A stretch of DNA of 64,000 nucleotides from Polaromonas sp. (GTDB taxonomy: Bacteria; Pseudomonadota; Gammaproteobacteria; Burkholderiales; Burkholderiaceae_C), in contig NZ_JABBPC010000013.1 of the NCBI RefSeq assembly GCF_012927485.1, positions 124,001 through 188,000 of the forward strand, read 5' to 3'. Both the position numbers and the translations under genes were made by a program. The notes under the pieces were generated by a model that saw only the letters and a program-made list of their open reading frames with translations, ran no database searches and was not told the DNA's origin. Of the stretch, positions 10,871-24,619 are shown piece after piece. How positions within the stretch are numbered: position 1 is the first letter of the stretch; the number at the start of each line of letters is the position of its first letter.

Positions 10871-11077
10871 TTAACGCCAATCCCTATGGCCATGGTGCTC
10901 TTGGTATCCGTAATAACCAGGGCCGGGCACTACGATGATTGGCGCCGGCTCAACGTAAACAGCACGCGCAGGATACACGGCAACCGGGCGCAACCCGATA
11001 GGCGCTACCACGCAGCCCGACAACAATGTGGCGAAGCCGGCGGCGGCAAGCCAAGCGGAAAAACGAAGGACATTCAT
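10871..11077 (-). CDS. Small secreted lipoprotein, Tyr/Pro/Val-rich
   Basis: Sixty-eight residues. MNVLRFSAWLAAAGFATLLSGC is a typical lipoprotein signal peptide with lipobox LLSGC, so the mature protein should start at Cys22 and be anchored to a membrane. The rest is low complexity: repeated V-x-P and Y-P/A motifs and a tail ending in GYYGYQEHHGHRDWR. A strong AGGAG sits six bases before this ATG, which decides the start at 11077 rather than the longer frame to 11146. Function unknown; it resembles small hypothetical lipoproteins common in Burkholderiales. Confidence 0.75.
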   Translation of the reverse strand: MNVLRFSAWLAAAGFATLLSGCVVAPIGLRPVAVYPARAVYVEPAPIIVVPGPGYYGYQEHHGHRDWR

Positions 11078-11210
11078 GAAAAGCTCCTGTGCAGTGAGAG
11101 CTCTTAACGTGAGACTTTCCCGCGCGGCATGACGCACGCCATGCAAATTTCGGTAACGCCTTGTAAGCAGACGCTAGCTGCCGTCTTGGTCGGCGGCGCT
11201 CTGCAAAGCG

Positions 11211-11927
11211 CTAGTCGGTGGTGCTGGCACTCCAGTAGGCTTGGCTGACCATCGGCAAATCAGCCAGCCGCTGGACCATCTGATCCATGACCTTGCCATC
11301 GACAGCGGTGGCGGCCAAGGTGGCCTCGATCTTGACATCCTCATCCCCGAAAGCGTGGACTTCCAGATCATGGGTCGGATATTGCAAGCTTTCGAGCTCT
11401 TTTTCGAGAATGACCAAGACCTCTTTTTGTCGCTCTCCGCTGGTGACAACGTAAACCGAGTTGGTCACCTCGGCAGACTTTACATCCAGCGGCTGGCGGT
11501 TGATCTGGTCAACAATCGGCCGCAACAAGGTATTGGCAGCCAGCACGAAGAGCGTGGCCAGCGCCGCCTCCACCACCAGACTCGCGCCAGCGCACGCACC
11601 CACGGCACCAGAGCACCACAGGGTGGCGGCGGTATTGAGCCCGCGCACATTCCCTTCCTCCCGCATAATCACGCCCGCCCCCAGAAACCCGATGCCCGAA
11701 ACGACGTAGGCGACCACCCGCACGGCACCGTCCTGACCCATCAGCCGGCTGGCCATATCCACAAAAATAGCAGCGCCTAGCGCGACCAGCACGTTGGTTC
11801 TCAGGCCAGCGGTGCGTTGCCGGTACTGGCGCTCCAGTCCAATCAGCCCGCCCAACACAAAGGCCGCAGTTAGGCTCACCACCGAATTCAGTAGTGCGGG
11901 GAAATTAATATTCTGGAACGCCTGCAT
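11211..11927 (-). CDS. MgtC/SapB family membrane protein
   Basis: Inner-membrane protein of 238 residues. The N-terminal two thirds is the hydrophobic MgtC domain with GGLIGLERQYRQRTAGLRTN (about residues 26-45) and ASRLMG; the C-terminal third, rich in charged residues (KEVLVILEKELES), matches the cytoplasmic ACT-like tail found in longer MgtC homologues. The family is linked to Mg2+ limitation, acid stress and regulation of membrane ATPases. AAGGAG stands just upstream of the ATG. An MgtA-type Mg2+ ATPase is encoded at 46664 but not in the same operon. Confidence 0.88.
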   Translation of the reverse strand: MQAFQNINFPALLNSVVSLTAAFVLGGLIGLERQYRQRTAGLRTNVLVALGAAIFVDMASRLMGQDGAVRVVAYVVSGIGFLGAGVIMREEGNVRGLNTAATLWCSGAVGACAGASLVVEAALATLFVLAANTLLRPIVDQINRQPLDVKSAEVTNSVYVVTSGERQKEVLVILEKELESLQYPTHDLEVHAFGDEDVKIEATLAATAVDGKVMDQMVQRLADLPMVSQAYWSASTTD

Positions 11928-11954
11928 GCGCTCTCCTTAAAAGTCGGCTGATGT

Positions 11955-14093
<2,139 letters not shown>

Positions 14094-14110
14094 TCAGAAA
14101 CAACAGGACA

Positions 14111-15193
14111 TCAGGAAAAGAGGCGCCGCCCCAACGCCGAGCCTGCCGACAGCTCGCGACCATCCAACAAGTCGTAAAGCTGTTCCAGTTCAGCGTGAAT
14201 CCCGTCCATCGCTTCGGGCCTGATGGGGTTGTCGTTGTCATCGATGATGACACCGTCCATGCTGGAGGCCAAGGCTATTGCGGTCTCGCACATGCGCGCG
14301 AAAGGCTGCTCGGAGCGCAACACCTGCGGCACATCCAGTGACAGCGTGACTTCTCGCAGCGCCGTTTGTTCAGGGTCTTCAGCCATTGCGGCCTGGGTGT
14401 CGAAGGCCAAGCCGAGGATGGGGGCATGGCCCGGCTGAGTCGCGGGCAACACCATGCGCCCCGGGATAGTGCCGGCAACAAAACCCAACTTTGACGCGCT
14501 TTGCTGCACATAGCCGGGGCTCCAGGCTGTGTTCATGGCGCGCAGGCTAAAGCTTAATTGCGCGTCGTGCCCGCTGGCAAACTGATCCAGTTCACGGGCG
14601 CGCGCAACTTCGTCGAGCATTTCCGGAAACTCCGCTTCGCCACCGATAGCGTCGGCAAAGGCTTGTGCCTTGATAACAAATTCGGAGTATTCGATCTGGT
14701 TAAGCGCGCCGGTTCGATTGGCCAACTGCACCGCGCACTGGAATGCCTTGTAGCGCTGGCCGGCAACAGGAAACTCCCACTCACCAGTGGCCACATTCAA
14801 GCCTTCTGTCCCAAATGGTTTACTCCCCACGCGGCGCGTACTGGGCATGGCCGCCAACGCGGCATCCCCCGAAACGACGGACTCCAGCACCACGGGCGCC
14901 ATAGCGTCAATCAAGATGTCTAAGCCAGGTTTGCGTTCCAGTGTTGTGAGCTGACTCAAGGAAGACAAGCTAGAGTCCGTGTCAAAGCTGGGCTCTTGCC
15001 GGTCTGCCAGTTCGTCAGGTCCCGACGCTTCATGCGTCGTCTCATTCTGGGCCGACTCCTGCTCGGAAACGGCTTTAGGGGTGGCCTGTTTCGGCAGGTT
15101 TCTACGTGACGACCAGGTGCTTTGGGCTACCACGCCTGCCAGCACCAGGCCACCGACCACCGCTAGACTGATTTGAAGTGTGCTCATAGTCAC
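14111..15193 (-). CDS. zipA: Cell division protein ZipA-like, FtsZ-binding C-terminal domain
   Basis: A single N-terminal membrane anchor (about residues 6-24, LQISLAVVGGLVLAGVV), then a Pro/Gln/Glu-rich linker and a globular C-terminal region from about residue 90 that fits the ZipA FtsZ-binding fold. This topology anchors FtsZ to the membrane in division. Sequence similarity within ZipA is low outside the gammaproteobacteria, so the call relies on topology plus its position between smc and ligA. GTG at 15193 follows the smc stop with no gap; the ATG at 15187 is an equally good start. Confidence 0.8.
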   Translation of the reverse strand: MTMSTLQISLAVVGGLVLAGVVAQSTWSSRRNLPKQATPKAVSEQESAQNETTHEASGPDELADRQEPSFDTDSSLSSLSQLTTLERKPGLDILIDAMAPVVLESVVSGDAALAAMPSTRRVGSKPFGTEGLNVATGEWEFPVAGQRYKAFQCAVQLANRTGALNQIEYSEFVIKAQAFADAIGGEAEFPEMLDEVARARELDQFASGHDAQLSFSLRAMNTAWSPGYVQQSASKLGFVAGTIPGRMVLPATQPGHAPILGLAFDTQAAMAEDPEQTALREVTLSLDVPQVLRSEQPFARMCETAIALASSMDGVIIDDNDNPIRPEAMDGIHAELEQLYDLLDGRELSAGSALGRRLFS

Positions 15194-18100
15194 TCAGGCC
15201 GCCTCTGCAAAACTTAGGGCGGCTTCCATATCTACCGCTACGATGCGGGAGACGCCCTGCTCCTGCATGGTCACGCCGATCAGTTGCTCGGCCATTTCCA
15301 TGGCGATTTTGTTGTGGCTAATAAACAGAAACTGGGTCTCCCGGCTCATGCTCGACACCAGTTTGGCATAGCGCTCGGTGTTGGCATCGTCGAGCGGCGC
15401 GTCCACCTCGTCGAGCAAACAAAACGGCGCCGGGTTGAGCTGGAAAATCGCAAACACCAGCGCGATCGCGGTGAGCGCTTTTTCACCCCCCGAGAGCAGA
15501 TGAATTGTTTGGTTTTTCTTGCCCGGCGGTTGTGCCATCACCTGAACACCGGCGTCAAGAATTTCTTCGCCCGTCATCATGAGCTTGGCATTGCCACCGC
15601 CAAACAGCTCAGGGAACATGCGGCCAAAATGCCCGTTCACCGCTTCAAAGGTACTAGAAAGCAAATCGCGCGTTTCCATGTCGATCTTCTTGATCGCATC
15701 TTCCAGTGTCGCCATGGCTTCGTTCAGGTCAGCCGACTGGGCATCCAGAAACTGCTTGCGTTCGCGAGCGGTACTTAGTTCCTCCAGCGCGGCCAGATTG
15801 ACAGCACCCAGCGACTGGATCTCCCGGTTGAGGCGGTCAATCTCGCCCTGAAGACCGGCCAATCGCACCGTACCGCTTTGAAGGGATAGCTCAACAGCGG
15901 CCAGATCCGCCTGAGCGTCCAGGAGCAACTGCGCGTATTGCTCAAAGCCCAGCCGCGCAGCCTGTTCCTTCAGTTGGAACTCGGTGATTCGCTGTCGCAG
16001 CGGGTCGAGTTCACGCTCCATCTGAAGCCGGCGTTCGTCGCTGGCACGGAGCTTGTTGGTGAGGTCGTCGTACTGGCTGCGTTTGGCACCCAAATCGGCT
16101 TCGCGCTCCATCTTGGCGCTCAGCGCGCTTTGCAGGCCGCCTTGTGCAGCGGCATCGTTCAGGCGGGAAAGTTCTTCGCGTGCGCGCGCTTCTTCTGCCG
16201 CGACGCTAGCCGCCTGCTGGGCTGCCACAGCAAGGGAGCGCGCCAGCTCGTCACGACGCGAGGCCAAGCTTCGCAGTGCAAACTGCGCTTCCTGCGCCTG
16301 ACGCTCCAGCGCGCGCTGCTGTTCGCGCGCCTCGCCCAGTTTGCGCTCTGTTTCAATCACCCGGTCATCCAGCTGTGCCTGCCGCTCCTGGGTGTCGGCC
16401 AGCTGCATGTCGAGCTCTTCAAAACGAGCCTCCGCAATAACTTTGCGTTCCTGTAACTCATCCAGCTGAGCGTCAATTTCAGCCATGTCAGCCTGAATTT
16501 GCTCGCTTCGGGCACGGGTCTGCTCGGCCAATTGGCTCAGGCGCAGCACTTCAACCTGCAACTCATGAACCCGGCTTTGGCCTTCTGCGGCCTCACGGCG
16601 TGCCGTGGCCAGCCGCTGGGCGGCGTCTGCATAAGCAGCTTCAGCACGGATCAAGGCGGATCGGGCTTCCTCGCTGATCAGTACTTGGGCCTTGGAACTC
16701 TTTTCAAGATTTTCAATTTCCTGGGCTCTAGCCAGCAGCCCCGCCTGCTCAGAATCCTGCGCATAAAAACTCACGCTGTGTTGCATCACCGCATGGCCGC
16801 TCATAACGTAAATCGCTTCACCGGCCTGCAGCTTGTCGCGCGCCGCCAAGGCCTCGTCAAGATCCCGTGCGGTGTAGCAGCCGTGCAGCCAATCACCGAA
16901 GAGCGCTGCCTGCCCGGCGTCGTTCAGACGCAGCAAGTCCGCAAGGGGTTTGAGAGCGATTGATGGATTGGAGCGTCCCGGCGTCACCGCGGGAGGTGCC
17001 GTGTAAAAGGAGAGCTTGGCTGGCGGGGTGCCTTGACCATCGGTGCCCGCAAAACCGCGCACCATGTCCAGCCGGCTGACTTCGAGTGCGCCCAAACGCT
17101 CACGCAACGCAGCTTCAAGGGCGTTCTCCCAGCCCAACTCGATATGGATACGGCTCCACAAACCCTGCAGGCTGTCCAGACCATGCTTAGCCAGCCAAGG
17201 TTTGAGTTTGCCGTCGGTTTTGACTTTTTCCTGCAAGGCCTTGAGTGCTTCCATGCGGGCAGTCAAGCTGGCTCTTTTGGCCGACTCGGCATTAACGGTC
17301 TGCTGCAGCGAACGCCGTTCCTCGTCACGCTGAGGTACCGTGTCCGTCAGTTCGTGCAGACGGGCCTCTGCCACCGTCTGCGACTCCTGTGCGCTGGCGA
17401 ATTGCGCAGTGAGATTGAACAGACGCGCTTCATCCGGCGCATTCAGCGCATTGCGGTCCGCTGTCAGCCGCTCGCGTTTCAAGGTCAGGGTGCGCGACTG
17501 CTCTTCAATATTGCGCTGGTCGGCGGCCAACACCTGAATCTGCTGCTGGACCTGGGCGACGCTCGCACGCTGCTCATTGGCTTTGCTTTGGGCTTGACGC
17601 AGCGTGTCTTCAAGGGCCGGCAACTCGGTTTGCTGCTCTTCCGTTTGTGCCGCCAGCAGCTCAGCTTTTTCCTCCGCTTCAACCGCCTGTTCGATCAGGT
17701 TTTCCGTCTCGACCGCTGCGTCTTCCCTGCGCCTGGCCCACTGTGCAGTTTGTTCCTTGAGTTGCGTCAGGCGCTGCTCCACACGAAGCCGGCCATCCAC
17801 GACAAAGCGGATCTCCGCTTCCAAACGACCCACCTCGGCACTGGCCTCATAAAGCTTGCCTTGAGCCTGATTGACCTGGTCGCCAGCCGAATAATGCGCC
17901 TGCCGGATGGTTTCCAGGTCGGCTTCGATGTGGCGCAGATCAGCGACCCGACTCTCAAGATCGTTCACCGCCTTTTCAGCATCAGACTTCACCTTGGCTT
18001 GGTCAGCTTCGCTCTCGGTACGCTTCAAAAACCACAGTTGATGCTGCTTTAAGGTGCCGGCCGCCTGCAAGCTGTTGTAGTGCAAAGCGACTTCGGCCTG

Positions 18101-18730
18101 CTTTTCCAGCCGGTCGAGGTTGGCATTGAGTTCGCGCAGAATATCTTCCACGCGGGTCAGGTTCTCGCGGGTGTCCGAAAGCCGGTTCGCCGTCTCGCGT
18201 CGGCGTTCCTTGTATTTGGAAACACCGGCTGCTTCTTCAAGAAACAGGCGCAACTCTTCAGGCTTGGACTCAATGATGCGGCTGATGGTGCCTTGCCCGA
18301 TGATGGCGTAAGCGCGCGGTCCCAAGCCGGTTCCCAAGAATACGTCCTGCACGTCGCGGCGGCGTACCGGCTGATTGTTGATGTAGTAACTCGACGCACC
18401 GTCCCGAGTCAGCACGCGCTTGACGGCGATCTCTGCAAACTGCCCCCACTGGCCACCGGCGCGATGGTCGGCATTGTCAAACACCAGCTCGACACTGGAC
18501 CGGCTGGCGGGCTTGCGGGTAGTGGTGCCGTTGAAGATCACGTCTTGCATCGACTCACCGCGCAACTCGGAGGCGCGACTTTCACCCAGCACCCAGCGCA
18601 CTGCGTCCATGATATTGGACTTGCCGCAACCGTTCGGTCCTACCACGCCGATCAATTGCCCCGGCAGTATGAAATTGGTGGGCTCCGCGAACGATTTAAA
18701 CCCTGCTAACTTGATCGAATTGAGACGCAC
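15194..18730 (-). CDS. smc: Chromosome segregation/condensation ATPase SMC
   Basis: SMC protein of 1178 residues, the normal bacterial length. N-terminal Walker A is GPNGCGKSN (about residues 31-39); two long Glu/Arg/Gln-rich coiled coils flank a hinge around residues 520-640; the C-terminal head has signature LLSGGEKALTAIAL and Walker B CLLDEVDAPLDD. The start is a GTG at 18730 preceded by AGGGA. ScpA and ScpB partners are not in the window. It leads the leftward smc-zipA-ligA cluster. Confidence 0.97.
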   Translation of the reverse strand: MRLNSIKLAGFKSFAEPTNFILPGQLIGVVGPNGCGKSNIMDAVRWVLGESRASELRGESMQDVIFNGTTTRKPASRSSVELVFDNADHRAGGQWGQFAEIAVKRVLTRDGASSYYINNQPVRRRDVQDVFLGTGLGPRAYAIIGQGTISRIIESKPEELRLFLEEAAGVSKYKERRRETANRLSDTRENLTRVEDILRELNANLDRLEKQAEVALHYNSLQAAGTLKQHQLWFLKRTESEADQAKVKSDAEKAVNDLESRVADLRHIEADLETIRQAHYSAGDQVNQAQGKLYEASAEVGRLEAEIRFVVDGRLRVEQRLTQLKEQTAQWARRREDAAVETENLIEQAVEAEEKAELLAAQTEEQQTELPALEDTLRQAQSKANEQRASVAQVQQQIQVLAADQRNIEEQSRTLTLKRERLTADRNALNAPDEARLFNLTAQFASAQESQTVAEARLHELTDTVPQRDEERRSLQQTVNAESAKRASLTARMEALKALQEKVKTDGKLKPWLAKHGLDSLQGLWSRIHIELGWENALEAALRERLGALEVSRLDMVRGFAGTDGQGTPPAKLSFYTAPPAVTPGRSNPSIALKPLADLLRLNDAGQAALFGDWLHGCYTARDLDEALAARDKLQAGEAIYVMSGHAVMQHSVSFYAQDSEQAGLLARAQEIENLEKSSKAQVLISEEARSALIRAEAAYADAAQRLATARREAAEGQSRVHELQVEVLRLSQLAEQTRARSEQIQADMAEIDAQLDELQERKVIAEARFEELDMQLADTQERQAQLDDRVIETERKLGEAREQQRALERQAQEAQFALRSLASRRDELARSLAVAAQQAASVAAEEARAREELSRLNDAAAQGGLQSALSAKMEREADLGAKRSQYDDLTNKLRASDERRLQMERELDPLRQRITEFQLKEQAARLGFEQYAQLLLDAQADLAAVELSLQSGTVRLAGLQGEIDRLNREIQSLGAVNLAALEELSTARERKQFLDAQSADLNEAMATLEDAIKKIDMETRDLLSSTFEAVNGHFGRMFPELFGGGNAKLMMTGEEILDAGVQVMAQPPGKKNQTIHLLSGGEKALTAIALVFAIFQLNPAPFCLLDEVDAPLDDANTERYAKLVSSMSRETQFLFISHNKIAMEMAEQLIGVTMQEQGVSRIVAVDMEAALSFAEAA

Positions 18731-19112
18731 AGCTGTCCCTGTTTTCTTGAGCCTGAAGCAAACTCGTTAATTCTTCTAACGCTTTTTACGAGGCGCTTGC
18801 ACGACGTGCACCACTTGCCGCAATGCACGACCTCTAATGTTACCCGAGCGCCGAGTGATATTTTGTAAGGAATAAGCCCTTGCCTCCCTGGTCGCGAACC
18901 CACTTGCTGCGCACGGCGCAACGCGGGCGACCCGCCCAAGCTCCGCTGCGGACCAGAACCCATACAGCGGAAAAATAGACACCAAATCGTCAGTCTTTTT
19001 TCTAAAAACGCCGACTATTAGCTATAGATTCTATAGCATGGAGTCACTCTGGCGTAGTCGGTAACCAGACCCATCGCATCAGGACTTTGCGCCGAGGCTG
19101 GATAATCTGGAC
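18731..19112. other. 382-bp intergenic region between divergent smc and dapC
   Basis: No convincing gene. Short leftward frames exist (for example 18776-18985) but have no ribosome binding site or recognisable product. The region should carry the divergent promoters of smc and dapC, and it holds the hairpin at 19021-19037. Confidence 0.5.
19021..19037. repeat. 17-nt REP-like palindrome GCTATAGA-T-TCTATAGC
   Basis: Perfect 8+8 bp inverted repeat with a single central base, upstream of dapC. It shares the pattern GCTA-xxGAxTCxx-TAGC with a copy inside dapE (22641-22657). I recall AT-rich GCTAT...ATAGC repeats as frequent in Comamonadaceae; membership is inference. Confidence 0.55.
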
Positions 19113-20318
19113 ATGAATCCCCTGCTTTCCCGCCTTCAGCCCTATCCTTTTGAGCGGCTGCGCCAATTGCACGCCGACATCACACCCAATGTCGCCTACA
19201 AGCCCATCAGTCTCGGGATTGGTGAGCCACGGCACGCGACGCCCCAGCTGATTAAAGATGCGCTGACGGCCAGCCTCGCTGGTCTGGCGAGTTATCCGGG
19301 CACGATGGGCGAGCCTCGCTTGCGCCAGACCCTGAGCGACTGGCTGGCGCGCCGCTACGACGTGAAGCTTGATCCGGCGACGCAAATCCTGCCGGTCAAC
19401 GGGTCCCGCGAAGCGCTTTTTTCACTGGCGCAGACCGTCCTCGACCCCAGCCAACCGGGCGCCACCGTGGTGTGCCCAAATCCTTTTTATCAAATCTACG
19501 AAGGTGCTGCGCTGCTGGCCGGGGCGCAAACCTGGTTCGCTCCGAGCGAACCATTGCGTAACTTCGCGGTGGACTGGACCGGTGTACCCGAAACGGTGTG
19601 GGCCAAAACCCAACTGGTTTTTGTCTGCTCCCCCGGCAATCCGACCGGCGCGGTCATGTCGCTCGAGGAATGGGAACTGCTGTTTAAGCTCAGTGACCAA
19701 TACGGCTTTGTGATTGCCTCCGATGAGTGCTACAGCGAGATTTATTTTCGTGACGAGCCGCCTTTGGGCGCGCTGCAGGCCGCCGCCCGGTTAGGCCGGC
19801 AAGATTTCAAAAACTTGATCGCGTTGACCAGCTTGTCCAAGCGCAGCAACGTGCCCGGCTTGCGCAGCGGTTTTGTTGCCGGTGATGCCGCCCTGATCAA
19901 GTCTTTTTTGTTGTACCGCACCTACCACGGCAGCGCCATGAGCCCAATCGTGCAAGCCGCCAGCATGGCAGCGTGGGCCGATGAGCAGCATGTGCAAGCT
20001 AACCGCGCCTTGTACCGCGAGAAATTTGCCAAAGTCACGCCCTTGCTGGCCTCGGTGATGAAGGTGGCCTTGCCCGACGCGGGCTTCTACCTGTGGGCGG
20101 AGATTCCTGAATTATTCAAGGGCTCGGACACGGCGTTCGCACGCGAGCTGTTCGCTCTCTACAATGTCGTCGTATTACCGGGCAGCTACCTGGCACGTGA
20201 TGCGCAGGGCCACAATCCGGGCGCTGGCCGAATCCGGATGGCGCTGGTGGCGGAAACTGCCGAATGCGTCGAGGCCGCCGAACGCATGGTTCAATTTATC
20301 CAATCCAAAGTTCACTAA
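19113..20318 (+). CDS. dapC: Succinyldiaminopimelate transaminase
   Basis: PLP-dependent class I/II aminotransferase, 401 residues, making N-succinyl-LL-diaminopimelate from the keto precursor. Begins [19 protein letters not shown] as in the proteobacterial DapC subfamily; substrate-binding [11 protein letters not shown] and the PLP-lysine loop [20 protein letters not shown] (Lys in SLSKRS) are clear. First gene of a rightward run dapC-dapD-pilU-dapE-prmB, with dapD 11 bp downstream, which supports the pathway assignment over a generic aspartate aminotransferase. Confidence 0.94.
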   Translation: MNPLLSRLQPYPFERLRQLHADITPNVAYKPISLGIGEPRHATPQLIKDALTASLAGLASYPGTMGEPRLRQTLSDWLARRYDVKLDPATQILPVNGSREALFSLAQTVLDPSQPGATVVCPNPFYQIYEGAALLAGAQTWFAPSEPLRNFAVDWTGVPETVWAKTQLVFVCSPGNPTGAVMSLEEWELLFKLSDQYGFVIASDECYSEIYFRDEPPLGALQAAARLGRQDFKNLIALTSLSKRSNVPGLRSGFVAGDAALIKSFLLYRTYHGSAMSPIVQAASMAAWADEQHVQANRALYREKFAKVTPLLASVMKVALPDAGFYLWAEIPELFKGSDTAFARELFALYNVVVLPGSYLARDAQGHNPGAGRIRMALVAETAECVEAAERMVQFIQSKVH

Positions 20319-20329
20319 AAACTTATTCA

Positions 20330-21169
20330 ATGACTCAAGACACTCTGCAAAGCAATCTCCAAAGCACCATTGATGCAGCTTGGGAAAATCGCGCCAATCT
20401 GTCCCCCACCTCTGCACCCAAAGAGGTGCTGGAGGCCGTGGAGCACACCATTGACCAGCTCAATACGGGCAAGTTACGCGTGGCCACCCGGGAAGGCGTC
20501 GGTCAGTGGCGCACGCATCAATGGATTAAAAAGGCGGTGTTGCTGAGCTTTCGCCTGAAAGACAACGAGCTGATGCGGGCTGGCGATTTGGGGTTTTTCG
20601 ACAAAGTTCAAACCAAGTTTGCGCACCTCAGCGAAGACGAGATGCGCGCTACCGGCGTGCGTGTAGTGCCACCCGCCGTGGCTCGCCGAGGCTCCTTCAT
20701 TGCCAAGGGCGCGATTTTGATGCCCAGCTACGTCAACATCGGGGCTTATGTGGACGAAGGCACGATGGTGGACACCTGGGCAGCCGTGGGTTCCTGCGCG
20801 CAGATCGGCAAGAACGTGCATCTCTCGGGCGGCGTGGGAATTGGCGGCGTGCTGGAACCAATGCAAGCTAACCCGACCATCATTGAAGACAACTGCTTTA
20901 TCGGTGCACGCTCCGAAGTGGTTGAAGGCGTGATCGTCGAAGAAAACTCGGTGATTTCCATGGGCGTGTACCTTGGCCAAAGCACGCCGATCTACGACCG
21001 CGAAACGGACACCGTGACGTATGGCCGCATTCCGGCAGGCTCCGTTGTGGTGGCTGGCAACTTGCCAAAAGCGAACGGAAAATACAGCCTGTACTGCGTG
21101 GTGATCGTCAAGCGGGTAGACGCCAAAACGCGGGCCACAACCAGTCTCAATGATTTACTGCGCGATTGA
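20330..21169 (+). CDS. dapD: 2,3,4,5-tetrahydropyridine-2,6-dicarboxylate N-succinyltransferase
   Basis: Trimeric left-handed beta-helix acyltransferase that succinylates tetrahydrodipicolinate on the route to meso-diaminopimelate and lysine. The 279-residue protein has an alpha-helical N-terminus ([20 protein letters not shown]) and hexapeptide repeats from about residue 130 to 240 ([20 protein letters not shown] and [13 protein letters not shown] regions are hallmark DapD). The frame is open from 20264, inside dapC, but ATG 20330 gives the family N-terminus. No strong ribosome binding site; probably translated by coupling to dapC. Confidence 0.96.
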   Translation: MTQDTLQSNLQSTIDAAWENRANLSPTSAPKEVLEAVEHTIDQLNTGKLRVATREGVGQWRTHQWIKKAVLLSFRLKDNELMRAGDLGFFDKVQTKFAHLSEDEMRATGVRVVPPAVARRGSFIAKGAILMPSYVNIGAYVDEGTMVDTWAAVGSCAQIGKNVHLSGGVGIGGVLEPMQANPTIIEDNCFIGARSEVVEGVIVEENSVISMGVYLGQSTPIYDRETDTVTYGRIPAGSVVVAGNLPKANGKYSLYCVVIVKRVDAKTRATTSLNDLLRD

Positions 21170-21198
21170 TGCGGCTCGGCACTTAACCGCATAAATTA

Positions 21199-22368
21199 AT
21201 GACAATTGAGAAACGCTCGATGAGCACTATGGAAAAAATTCTGCGTCTGATGGCTGAGAAAAAAGCGTCGGACGTTTATTTGTCAGCCCACTCGCCCGCG
21301 CTCATCAAGATCAACGGTCAAACAGTCCCCATCAACGTCCAGATTTTGCCAGCGGACGCCCCTCGCAACCTGCTGGCTGAAGTGCTGCCGCCCGCACGGA
21401 TTGAAGAGCTGGAAGAACTAGGCGAACTCAACATGGCCTTGGCCGTCGCCGGCGTGGGCAACTTCCGCATCAGCGGCTTCCGGCAACGGGGCACCTATGC
21501 GGCAGTGATCCGCTACATCCCGAACGAGATTCCGCCCCTGAACAGCCTGAACCTGCCGCCCATTCTGGCCGACCTGGTGATGGAAAAACGCGGCCTGCTG
21601 TTGATGGTGGGCGCCACCGGCGCAGGCAAGAGCACGACGCTAGCGTCTATGATAGACCACCGCAACGAAACCGCCTCGGGCCACATTCTCACGATCGAAG
21701 ACCCGATCGAATTTTTGTACGCCAACAAGAAATCAGTGGTCAATCAGCGAGAAATTGGCAGCGATACCCAATCACTGCAGGTAGCGCTGAGAAACGCGCT
21801 GCGTCAGGCGCCGGACGTCATTATGATTGGCGAAATTCGCGACCGTGAAACGATGTCGGCGGCCATTGCGTATGCCCAGTCCGGTCATTTGTGCTTGGCC
21901 ACAATGCACGCCAATAACAGCTATCAGGCACTCAACCGAATCCTGAGTTTTTACCCGGTAGAAGTCCGGCTTACCATGCTGGGCGACCTCGCTGCGGCGC
22001 TCAAAGCGATCGTGTCACAACGCTTGCTGCGCACGCAAGATGGCAACCGCACCCCGGCGGTAGAGGTGATGCTTAACACCAAACTGGTGGCCGAACTGAT
22101 TGAAAAAGGCGACTTCTCGGGGGTCAAGGAAGCGATGGAAAAATCCATGGCCGAAGGCTCAAAAACGTTTGAGCAAGACCTCGCGAAACTGATTGTCCAA
22201 GGCACGGTAACGCGCAAGGAAGGCATTCTTTATGCCGACTCACCGACCAACCTTATGTGGCTGCTGGAAAACGACCTTGCGATGGCTAACGCCAAGACGC
22301 CAGAACCTGAAAAGGATCCGAATGACGAGCCGTCTTTCACGGAAATTACGCTGGATGTGAGGCACTAA
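21199..22368 (+). CDS. pilU: Type IV pilus retraction ATPase PilU (PilT-like)
   Basis: Hexameric secretion ATPase assisting type IV pilus retraction. In 389 residues: PilT-type N-terminal domain with SDVYLSAHSPALIKINGQ, Walker A GATGAGKST (about residues 138-146), Asp box and Walker B APDVIMIGEIRDRETM, and His box GHLCLATMHANN. The acidic C-terminal tail (EPEKDPNDEPSFTEITLDV) and length point to PilU rather than PilT. Two starts are possible, ATG 21199 or ATG 21220 (MSTMEKIL). It lies inside the dap cluster with no functional link to lysine synthesis; its usual partner pilT is outside the window. Confidence 0.93.
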   Translation: MTIEKRSMSTMEKILRLMAEKKASDVYLSAHSPALIKINGQTVPINVQILPADAPRNLLAEVLPPARIEELEELGELNMALAVAGVGNFRISGFRQRGTYAAVIRYIPNEIPPLNSLNLPPILADLVMEKRGLLLMVGATGAGKSTTLASMIDHRNETASGHILTIEDPIEFLYANKKSVVNQREIGSDTQSLQVALRNALRQAPDVIMIGEIRDRETMSAAIAYAQSGHLCLATMHANNSYQALNRILSFYPVEVRLTMLGDLAAALKAIVSQRLLRTQDGNRTPAVEVMLNTKLVAELIEKGDFSGVKEAMEKSMAEGSKTFEQDLAKLIVQGTVTRKEGILYADSPTNLMWLLENDLAMANAKTPEPEKDPNDEPSFTEITLDVRH

Positions 22369-22418
22369 TGGCCATCATTCCCATGGTTTTCGTTTGGGAC
22401 CGCTATTAAGGCAACTAA

Positions 22419-24550
<2,132 letters not shown>

Positions 24551-24619
24551 ATCCCTGCTTTCTAATCGGGCAATAGCGCCACTTCGGCCCGAATAATTTT
24601 CTTGAGTCTATTTGTTTAA

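Noticed and set aside
18776-18985. Leftward 69-codon frame upstream of smc
   Set aside because: No ribosome site, no family, high-arginine chance translation in GC-rich intergenic DNA.
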